Shown here: positions 6,685 through 11,976 of the stretch, in pieces
Layout of the letters: each line of letters begins with the position of its first letter
How positions within the stretch are numbered: position 1 is the stretch's first letter
Assembly: GCA_028822675.1 (NCBI GenBank)
Contig: JAPKDE010000056.1
Coordinates: 1 to 11,976, forward strand
Direction: 5' to 3'
DNA: 11,976 bases
From: Dehalococcoidia bacterium
Lineage (GTDB): Bacteria; Chloroflexota; Dehalococcoidia; UBA3495
The notes under the pieces: generated by a model
What the model was told of the DNA's origin: nothing
Databases searched by the model: none
What the model saw: only the letters and a program-made list of their open reading frames with translations
Position numbers and translations under genes: made by a program

Positions 6685-9183
6685 CTAGTTACGGGCTTTG
6701 TTAGTAGAAGGTACCGCTGTATCTGACGTCGTTTTCGGTTGGATTGGCATTGGTCCGCCCATCTTGGTCAAGACCAAGGCGTCGGCCCCGGCGTCAACCA
6801 GCATATGGTCGCCGGATTTGAATTCCCCGGAAAGTATTCCCTTGGACATGGGGTTCTCCAGGAACCGGGTTACCGCCCGGCGCAGTGGCCTGGCTCCGTA
6901 AACCGGGTCGTAACCCTCCCGGCCAAGCCAGAGGTTGGCGTCGGAGGTCAACTCAAAGGTGATCCCGCGTTCTTCCAAACGCCCTTGAACGTCCTTGAGC
7001 ATCAGGCTGACCACCCGGATGATCTGTTCTTGGGTCAGGGGATGAAACACGATGGTCTCATCAATCCGGTTCAAGAACTCGGGCCTGAAGGTTTCTTTCA
7101 GAGCAGCGTTGACTGACTCCTGAAGTTTCTTGTCCTCGTCTTGGCCAGACTGGCCGTCCGTGCGGAAGCCAAAGGACTGGCGGTTGATTCCGGAGGTTCC
7201 CAGATTACTGGTCATGATTATGACCGTGTTCCTGAAATCGACAGTCCTTCCGTGCCCGTCAGTTAGCCTTCCATCCTCCAGAACCTGGAGCAGGATATTG
7301 AAAACGTCCGGGTGCGCTTTTTCAATCTCGTCAAAGAGCACAACCCGGTATGGCCGACGGCGCACCGCCTCGGTCAGTTGCCCGCCTTCATCGTAGCCCA
7401 CGTAGCCCGGAGGTGCGCCGATGAGTCGGGAGACAGAATGTTTCTCCATGTATTCAGACATGTCGATACGCACCATGTTTGACTCGTCATCAAACATGAA
7501 TTGGGCCAGGGCCTTGGCCAGTTCTGTCTTGCCCACACCGGTGGGGCCCAGGAAGATGAAACTGCCAATTGGACGGCGTGGGTCGCTCAGGCCGGAGCGC
7601 GATCTTCTGATGGCCTCCGCGACGGCGACCACAGCCTCTTCCTGGCCGATGAGCCGTTGGTGGAGGTTGTCTTCCATATGTACCAGGCGTTCACCCTCGC
7701 CCTCTAAGAGGCGTCCAGTTGGGATGCCGGTCCACTTGGAGACCAACTCGGCAATATCCAGTTCGCCCACCACCATGTCGGTTCGGCGGTCCTTCTGTAG
7801 GACACTGCGCTCAGACTCGTATTCCTCGGCCAAGCGAAGTCGCTCCACCCGAAGTTCTGCGGCGCGTTCGTATTCCGTGCGCTGGGCTGCTGTGTCTTCT
7901 TGGTCCAACAGCTCGGCGATGCGCTCCTCCATATTCTTGACGTCGGCAGGCAGGCTTTCAACGTCGATGCGCAGTTTGCTGGCGGCTTCATCAATGAAGT
8001 CTACCGCTTTATCTGGGAGCTGCCGTCCAGTCACGTAACGGTCACTGAGACGGGCGGCGGCGATCAGGGCGGAGTCGTCGATGTCCACCTTGTGATGGGC
8101 CTCGTACCGGGGCCGTAGTATGCGCAGAATTTCGACTGTTTCTTCCACCGTGGGTTCCTCAAGGATCACGGGTTGGAAACGGCGCTCCAGTGCTGTGTCT
8201 TTCTCTATGTATTTGCGGTACTCATCCAGAGTGGTAGCGCCGATGCACTGCAACTCGCCCCGGGCCAATGCCGGTTTGAGCATGTTGCTGGCGTCAATGC
8301 CGCCCTCAGCAGCGCCCGCTCCGACCATGGTGTGAATCTCATCTAAAAACAGGATTACCTCTCGGTGCGCCTGTTTCACCTCGTCAATTACCGCTTTCAG
8401 CCGCTCTTCAAACTCGCCTCTGAACTTGGAACCAGCGACCAATGCCCCCATATCCAGGGCCAACACACGGCGTCCCTTGAGAGAGTCGGCCACGTCTCCG
8501 GCCACGATCCTGGCGGCCAGACCCTCAACAATGGCAGTCTTGCCCACGCCGGCCTCGCCGATGATCACCGGGTTGTTCTTCTTGCGCCGGGTCAGCGTCT
8601 GCATCACCTGGCGAATCTCTTCATCTCGGCCAACCACTGGGTCCAACTTGCCCTGGCGGGCCAGATGAGTGAGGTCGACGCTGTACTTGTCCAATGACCG
8701 GTAGAGGCTCTCGGCTCTGGGGTCATCCACCCGGTGGCTGCCGCGAATCTCCACCAACGCCTGGTAGACCTTCTCTTGGTTGATGCCGTGTTCTTTCAGG
8801 ATTTGCGCCGCGTCACCCTGCGATTCCATCACAGCGGCAATGAACAGATGCTCGGCGCCGATGAAGTCGTCCTTCAGGCGCTCCGCTTCGGTCTTTGCAT
8901 CTTCAAGCAGGCGTGAAGCACGGGGCGTGGCGTAGATCTGAGTGGCGTTGTCGGCCACCTTTGGAGCAGCCTCCAACGACCGGTCCAACTGGGCTGTCAT
9001 GGCGTCAACAGACACGCCTATCTGAACCAGGATGTCTCCTGGGGTTCCTTTTTCTAACTGTAGAAGTGCCAGCAGAATATGCTCCACGTCCCATTGGCTA
9101 TGGCCGTAACGGCGCACCAAATCCTGGGAATTGTGCAGTACTTCTTGGGCTGGCTCTGTGAATTGGTCTGGTCTTAAAACCAT
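6685..9183 (-). CDS. clpC: Class-1 Hsp100 AAA+ ATPase, ClpC/ClpB type
   Basis: This 832-residue two-ring AAA+ unfoldase works on aggregated or damaged proteins. The N-domain has two Clp repeats (about 1-75 and 80-148). AAA-1 carries Walker A GEAGVGKT (209-216) and Walker B ILFLDE (277-282); AAA-2 carries GPTGVGKT (546-553), VVLFDE (614-619) and sensor-2 GARPLRR (763-769). The middle domain between DEAASKLR and VSKWTGIP is only about 85 residues and contains a UVR-like stretch [14 protein letters not shown], as in ClpC; ClpB has about 150 there. After the [11 protein letters not shown] strand there is SFGFRTD (670-676), at the place of the ClpP-docking VGF loop of ClpC. The N-terminus [16 protein letters not shown] looks more ClpB-like, so annotation pipelines may call it ClpB. 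The ATG has AGGAG eight bases upstream. It is the third gene after dnaJ and hspR, 54 bp from hspR, so heat-shock control by HspR is likely. The tail after 800 is Pro/Thr-rich and unconserved. Confidence 0.92.
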   Translation of the reverse strand: MVLRPDQFTEPAQEVLHNSQDLVRRYGHSQWDVEHILLALLQLEKGTPGDILVQIGVSVDAMTAQLDRSLEAAPKVADNATQIYATPRASRLLEDAKTEAERLKDDFIGAEHLFIAAVMESQGDAAQILKEHGINQEKVYQALVEIRGSHRVDDPRAESLYRSLDKYSVDLTHLARQGKLDPVVGRDEEIRQVMQTLTRRKKNNPVIIGEAGVGKTAIVEGLAARIVAGDVADSLKGRRVLALDMGALVAGSKFRGEFEERLKAVIDEVKQAHREVILFLDEIHTMVGAGAAEGGIDASNMLKPALARGELQCIGATTLDEYRKYIEKDTALERRFQPVILEEPTVEETVEILRILRPRYEAHHKVDIDDSALIAAARLSDRYVTGRQLPDKAVDFIDEAASKLRIDVESLPADVKNMEERIAELLDQEDTAAQRTEYERAAELRVERLRLAEEYESERSVLQKDRRTDMVVGELDIAELVSKWTGIPTGRLLEGEGERLVHMEDNLHQRLIGQEEAVVAVAEAIRRSRSGLSDPRRPIGSFIFLGPTGVGKTELAKALAQFMFDDESNMVRIDMSEYMEKHSVSRLIGAPPGYVGYDEGGQLTEAVRRRPYRVVLFDEIEKAHPDVFNILLQVLEDGRLTDGHGRTVDFRNTVIIMTSNLGTSGINRQSFGFRTDGQSGQDEDKKLQESVNAALKETFRPEFLNRIDETIVFHPLTQEQIIRVVSLMLKDVQGRLEERGITFELTSDANLWLGREGYDPVYGARPLRRAVTRFLENPMSKGILSGEFKSGDHMLVDAGADALVLTKMGGPMPIQPKTTSDTAVPSTNKARN

Positions 9184-9196
9184 GATGGTTTCTCCT

Positions 9197-9219
9197 AGCG
9201 CCGAACTGTTAGTGGCGCT
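9197..9219 (-). promoter_or_regulatory. Hairpin directly upstream of the clpC ribosome binding site
   Basis: AGCGCC (9197-9202) and GGCGCT (9214-9219) form a perfect 6-bp inverted repeat with an 11-base loop in the 54-bp hspR-clpC gap. In the mRNA the stem abuts the AGGAG ribosome binding site (9196-9192). No T-run follows, so it is not a normal terminator; it could stabilise the clpC end of the message or modulate translation. The structure is seen; the role is inference. Confidence 0.4.
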
Positions 9220-9237
9220 TGCTTATGTGATGGGGTG

Positions 9238-9633
9238 CTAATTGATGGGCCGAGGGGTGCGGCTCGTAGGGTTAGAACGACTGGTACCACTGGCGTCCGG
9301 CGGTCTTTGCCGCTGGCCTTGTCCCTGCAGAATTTTTACGGTCTCGGTCAGTTGCTCAACTTCCCCTTCTAATTCTTCGATGCGGTTCATCAGCTTAAGG
9401 GCCACTTCTGCGCCGGCCAGATTGAGTCCCATATCTTCTGTCAGGGCTTTGAGACGACGTAATCGGTCGATGTCAGCCATGGAATACATCCGCTGCCGAC
9501 CGCCCGTGCGCGAAGGCCAGATTAGGCCCACGCGCTCATAGTGACGCAGCGTCTGGGCGTGGACACCAACTATTCGGGCGGCCACGCTAATGACGAAGCA
9601 CGGCTCATCTCTAAATTGATTGTCGGTACTCAT
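9238..9633 (-). CDS. hspR: HspR, MerR-family heat-shock repressor
   Basis: This 131-residue protein matches HspR, the MerR-family repressor that represses dnaK/dnaJ/clpB-type genes by binding HAIR inverted repeats, with DnaK as co-repressor in Streptomyces. The winged helix-turn-helix spans about residues 14-65 (VISVAARIVGVHAQTLRHYE, then RMYSMADIDRLRRL), followed by the HspR-typical GLNLAGAEVAL and a coiled-coil dimerisation helix (about 80-104). The C-terminal 25 residues are Ser/Thr/Pro/Arg-rich and look disordered. The ATG is two bases after the dnaJ stop, and its GAGGAG ribosome binding site is formed by the last two Glu codons of dnaJ. Lying between dnaJ and clpC, it very probably represses its own operon and perhaps the divergent hsp20. 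Confidence 0.93.
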   Translation of the reverse strand: MSTDNQFRDEPCFVISVAARIVGVHAQTLRHYERVGLIWPSRTGGRQRMYSMADIDRLRRLKALTEDMGLNLAGAEVALKLMNRIEELEGEVEQLTETVKILQGQGQRQRPPDASGTSRSNPTSRTPRPIN

Positions 9634-9635
9634 GG

Positions 9636-10604
9636 TTACTCCTCGCCCGTCCCATCATCTGCCTCACTGTTATCCTCAGAGTCTTCAGGTACTGAAGTTT
9701 CTGAAGACTCCACACGCTTGTCTCTCATCTTCTGGAACAGCTCTAGCTCTTCATCTGTGAAGTCTGTGGGCAGCTTCACCTTCAGTGTGGCGAATAGGTC
9801 ACCCCGGTGGCCAACATCGCTTTTTGGGTTGTTGGCCGAGCTATTTAGCGTCGGCATACCCTGTCCGGACAGCCTGAAACGCCGACCGTTCTGAGTGCCC
9901 GGCGGGATGGTCAGAGCTAGCCTCCCGGTGAGGGTTGGAATGGTCATTTCACCGCCCAAGACAGCGTCATCCAATGGGGCTTCCACCTCAACGTAGAGGT
10001 CTTTCCCTTGGCGACGGAACTTGGGATTGTCATTGACAGTTATCACCAAGTAGAATGCTCTGCCCTGGGCGATTTCCGCGCTGATATGAACTCTGGAGCC
10101 GTTGTCCACTCCCGGCGGAATCTTGACCTCCAACCGGCGTCCGTCCTGCATTCGCAGTGTGCGGGTAGCGCCGGTGAAAGCCTCTTCTAAGGAAACAGAG
10201 ACCTTATATTCGGCTGGGGGTGGAGGGCGTACATCCTGGGTGCCGGGGCCGCCCCCGCCGCCGAAGAACTGGTCAAAGATGCTGCCCTGTCCGCCGCCCA
10301 TGCCTCCCGTTCCGCCCATGTTGGAATAAGAGACCCGACCACCGCCGCCGCGCCCGCTGCCGCGCCCACGATCATACTCGTCAGCCCTCTTCCAATCGTC
10401 GCCGTACCGGTCGTACTTGCGCCGGGAGTCTGTATCCGACAAGACCGTGTAGGCCTCGTTGATCTCTTTGAACTTCTCTTCAGAGGCTGGGTCGTTGTCG
10501 TTAACGTCTGGGTGATGTTTGCGCGCCAGTTTCCGGAAGGCACTGCGGATTTCTTTCTCCGTAGATCCCCGGGGCACGCCTAATGTGCTGTAGTAATCTG
10601 CCAT
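9636..10604 (-). CDS. dnaJ: DnaJ/CbpA-type J-domain co-chaperone
   Basis: This 322-residue Hsp40 stimulates the ATPase of DnaK and hands over unfolded clients. The J domain occupies residues 1-70 with the HPD motif at 31-33 (ARKHHPDVN). A Gly/Arg-rich linker follows (about 79-120), then a C-terminal substrate-binding region with two beta-domains and the motif LTIPPGTQNGRRFRLSGQGM. The CXXCXGXG zinc-finger repeats of classical DnaJ are absent, so it is a type II, CbpA-like protein, shorter than the usual 370-380 residues. The end is strikingly acidic (last 23 residues mostly Glu, Asp and Ser), and its final GAG GAG codons form the hspR ribosome binding site. The promoter upstream is near consensus. 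As first gene of the operon it is expected to be heat-inducible. The partner dnaK is not in this window. Confidence 0.93.
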   Translation of the reverse strand: MADYYSTLGVPRGSTEKEIRSAFRKLARKHHPDVNDNDPASEEKFKEINEAYTVLSDTDSRRKYDRYGDDWKRADEYDRGRGSGRGGGGRVSYSNMGGTGGMGGGQGSIFDQFFGGGGGPGTQDVRPPPPAEYKVSVSLEEAFTGATRTLRMQDGRRLEVKIPPGVDNGSRVHISAEIAQGRAFYLVITVNDNPKFRRQGKDLYVEVEAPLDDAVLGGEMTIPTLTGRLALTIPPGTQNGRRFRLSGQGMPTLNSSANNPKSDVGHRGDLFATLKVKLPTDFTDEELELFQKMRDKRVESSETSVPEDSEDNSEADDGTGEE

Positions 10605-10850
10605 TAATCCAACCGAATTGCAGAGTTAGCCATTCCTATATCCAGGCCAAATCATAGTTTATTTGAGGCTAATTGTCAATGTAACCCCATGTATATTTAT
10701 AGTAATACTAAATGTTTATGCATAAGTAAACTTAACAGTTAGAACTCAACTATACAGTATTGATATTGTTAACCAGAGATTGAGGCAGCTAGTCCCAACC
10801 CCTCGCAGGGTTTTCAAACATTTCAACATAAGTTGAGTAGGAGATAAGAA
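10605..10850. promoter_or_regulatory. Divergent heat-shock control region with HspR-like half-sites
   Basis: This AT-rich 246-bp spacer separates divergent dnaJ and hsp20. It holds four matches to half of the HAIR operator (CTTGAGT-N7-ACTCAAG): TTGAG at 10663-10667, ACTCAA at 10744-10749, TTGAG at 10780-10784 and TTGAGT at 10833-10838. None is paired at the classical spacing. For hsp20 a weak promoter candidate is TTAACA (10732-10737), 17 bases, CAGTAT (10755-10760). Two small dyads lie in the hsp20 leader: AACCC-N6-GGGTT (10797-10812) and TCAAC-N4-GTTGA (10823-10836). AGGAGA (10839-10844) is the hsp20 ribosome binding site. No CIRCE element is present. Confidence 0.5.
10651..10679 (-). promoter_or_regulatory. 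Sigma-70 promoter of the dnaJ-hspR-clpC operon
   Basis: On the minus strand TTGACA (10679-10674) and TATGAT (10656-10651) are separated by exactly 17 bases: a perfect -35 box and a 5-of-6 -10 box. Transcription would start near 10644, leaving a leader of about 40 bases before the dnaJ ATG. A small dyad TTGA-N9-TCAA (10663-10679) overlaps the -35 box, and TTGAG at 10663-10667 matches half of the HspR operator core, so repression by occlusion is plausible. Confidence 0.75.
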
Positions 10851-11351
10851 ATGGTATTAACACTTTGGGACCCCATATACGAGATCAGGCGGGCACACGG
10901 CCTGGCCAACCGGCGCTGGGCCGGATTCCCTGCATATTTCTCGGAGGCTAATGCCAGTGCCAATACAAGCATTGACGCTTCTGACACCCCTGGGCGTCAG
11001 GATTGGTCAATTCCCTTGGACATCGTTCGTGAGGGCTATAACATTACCGTTAAAGCCAGCTTGCCCGGTGTGAACCCGGAGGACATTGATGTCACCGTCG
11101 AGGGCGGTGTGCTGACCATCAAGGCCGCCACAGAGGTGGAGGAAGAGCGTGAGGATGTTGGGTACGTGGTCCGGGAACGCCGGACGGGTTCTTTCCATCG
11201 GTCGCTGCGGTTGTCCGACCATGTGGACACCGACAAGGTTGAGCCCCGTTACGAGAACGGCGTCTTGACCATTGTCCTGCCGCTGGCCGAGTCCAAGAAG
11301 GCCAAACGACTGACCGTCGCCCAAGGTGCCGCCCTCCCCGCCGCAGAATAA
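10851..11351 (+). CDS. Small heat-shock protein, Hsp20/alpha-crystallin family
   Basis: This 166-residue ATP-independent holdase binds unfolding proteins and keeps them refoldable by the DnaK and Clp systems. The alpha-crystallin domain covers about residues 51-147, beginning with WSIPLDIVREGYNITVKASL and ending with the family signature ENGVLTIVLPLA (136-146). The N-terminal arm (1-50) is variable, as usual; the C-terminal extension carries RLTV, a weak version of the I-x-I/V oligomerisation motif. A good AGGAGA ribosome binding site lies six bases before the ATG. It is the only confident plus-strand gene in the window, divergent from dnaJ-hspR-clpC across a shared control region and closed by an intrinsic terminator, so it is probably a monocistronic heat-shock gene under the same regulator. 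Confidence 0.93.
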   Translation: MVLTLWDPIYEIRRAHGLANRRWAGFPAYFSEANASANTSIDASDTPGRQDWSIPLDIVREGYNITVKASLPGVNPEDIDVTVEGGVLTIKAATEVEEEREDVGYVVRERRTGSFHRSLRLSDHVDTDKVEPRYENGVLTIVLPLAESKKAKRLTVAQGAALPAAE

Positions 11352-11386
11352 TCGGCTAATTTACCGCCCAGATAGGCCGGGATAGC

Positions 11387-11425
11387 AAAAGGGACCCTTC
11401 CCAGACGGGAAGAGTCCCTTTTTTT
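11387..11425 (+). terminator. Strong intrinsic terminator of hsp20
   Basis: AAAGGGAC (11388-11395) pairs with GTCCCTTT (11414-11421) and CTTCCC (11397-11402) with GGGAAG (11407-11412), with one C/A mismatch between them and an AGAC loop. A run of seven T (11419-11425) follows the stem. It begins 36 bases after the hsp20 stop. The A-run on the left side gives a four-T tail in the other direction, so it may weakly terminate minus-strand transcripts too. Confidence 0.93.
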
Positions 11426-11465
11426 GCATGCAGTAAAATTGCCCATTTCCAGGCGTGGGATTTAA

Positions 11466-11756
11466 CTACCCTATGCGGATACTTCCTCACGAAGAGAAAC
11501 ACGAAAGACCATTAACAGGCATAGGGAACATCGTCTGGCACTCAAAACCGTCAGGGATCAAGGACTTGCCCATATAGATATAGAAGCGCCACCACCTCAA
11601 TTCACGATGGAAGCATACGAAGCATTGGTGGAGGACGCGGAGTCCGTGATTGGCGACCTCTACGGTTACTATCACTTCCGCACATACAGCAGAGCAAGTC
11701 TCGAGCAATTGGCGATCTCTCATTGGTCCGAAATTCGAAATCTAATCGATCAGTAA
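11466..11756 (+). pseudogene. Open frame without a standard start; possible gene remnant
   Basis: A frame open from 11466 (after TAA at 11463-11465) to TAA at 11754-11756 encodes about 96 residues, but no ATG, GTG or TTG occurs in frame before the ATG at 11607-11609. That ATG would give a 49-residue protein beginning MEAYEALVEDAESVIGDLYG, without a clear ribosome binding site. The segment has a balanced, helix-like composition, unlike a random frame, and the upstream part (AHIDIEAPPPQF) reads equally protein-like. I do not recognise the family. It could be a gene that lost its 5' end or a small real gene starting at 11607. Confidence 0.3.
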
Positions 11757-11976
11757 GCCTCATCGGCTAATGCTACTTTGCATCTGCTCATTTCCTCGAC
11801 TTCAATCGCACACCCCTCTGTTGTGTCCGAATATGAACCTATTTATGCGCCGAACGGGCCTCTTTTGCTCTGCCGGCAAAAAAGCCTAAAAAATAGGGCC
11901 CCGATGGGGGAAACCCACCAGGGTGAACAGGGAATATTTTAGGAGGATGAGCTGAATTCCCTGCTCTCCAATTATT
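11757..11976. other. Right-edge non-coding stretch with inverted repeats
   Basis: No gene is supported here. From about 11896 the sequence becomes G/C-blocky and contains TGGG-N5-CCCA (11905-11917) and a perfect 8-bp inverted repeat CAGGGAAT (11928-11935) / ATTCCCTG (11956-11963) with a 20-base loop. The loop includes AGGAGG (11941-11946), a strong ribosome-binding-site-like sequence, but the ATG directly after it meets TGA after two codons. The stretch could be the leader of a gene beyond the window or a structured RNA; it matches no riboswitch class I know. Confidence 0.35.

Noticed and set aside
7421..8038. 205-residue plus-strand ORF
   Set aside because: It is antisense to the clpC coding region, extremely Ser/Arg-rich and has no recognisable motif.
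10605..10850. CIRCE/HrcA operator
   Set aside because: No TTAGCACTC-N9-GAGTGCTAA-like repeat was found; HspR is the supported regulator.
11487..11723. 78-residue minus-strand ORF in the right-hand region
   Set aside because: Cys/Trp-rich odd composition with no ribosome binding site; the opposite strand reads more like protein.
11896..11966. Known riboswitch or 23S rRNA fragment
   Set aside because: I compared it from memory with SAM, FMN, cobalamin, glycine, fluoride and guanidine classes and with 23S rRNA; only a short GGGGGAAACCC block is similar, which is not enough for a call.

Overview
This window looks like chromosomal DNA of a free-living bacterium with moderate GC content in its genes. 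The protein styles (a hisS with an MFQAPRGT-type start, a zinc-finger-less DnaJ followed by HspR and a class-1 Clp ATPase, a CaiB/BaiF CoA-transferase beside ketopantoate-reductase-family enzymes) are compatible with Chloroflexota, perhaps a Dehalococcoidia/SAR202-like lineage. That assignment is inference from gene style, not from a marker comparison. Every clear gene except the small heat-shock protein lies on the minus strand.

Region 1 (1-5014, minus strand, transcribed right to left): gamma carbonic anhydrase-like protein, CaiB/BaiF family III CoA-transferase, two tandem ketopantoate-reductase-family dehydrogenases, then hisS, whose 3' end runs off the left edge of the window. The first four genes are separated by 3 to about 82 bp and look like one transcription unit. 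hisS has a perfect TATAAT box and a 7-bp inverted repeat in front of it, so it may have its own promoter. hisS and the carbonic anhydrase both start at TTG codons with good ribosome binding sites.

Region 2 (5015-5236): a 222-bp spacer with three 13-bp tandem repeats directly upstream of the carbonic anhydrase ribosome binding site.

Region 3 (5237-6630, minus strand): an alpha/beta hydrolase and a VTT/DedA-like membrane protein coupled by a TGATG stop-start overlap.

Region 4 (6685-11351): a heat-shock cluster. dnaJ (CbpA-like), hspR and a class-1 Hsp100 ATPase of ClpC/ClpB type run on the minus strand from a near-consensus sigma-70 promoter. A small heat-shock protein gene runs divergently on the plus strand and ends at a strong intrinsic terminator. 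The AT-rich divergent spacer contains four half-sites resembling the HspR operator, so HspR, encoded in the same operon, probably controls both directions. No dnaK or grpE is in the window.

Region 5 (11426-11976): no intact recognised gene. It holds an open frame without a standard start, possibly a gene remnant, and a G/C-rich stretch with inverted repeats at the right edge.

I see no CRISPR array, tRNA, rRNA, insertion sequence, phage gene or defence system. Most of the window is ordinary housekeeping and stress-response DNA; the notable points concern regulation (HspR half-sites, tandem repeats, hairpins), the mixed ClpB/ClpC character of the Hsp100, and the diverged tandem reductase pair.
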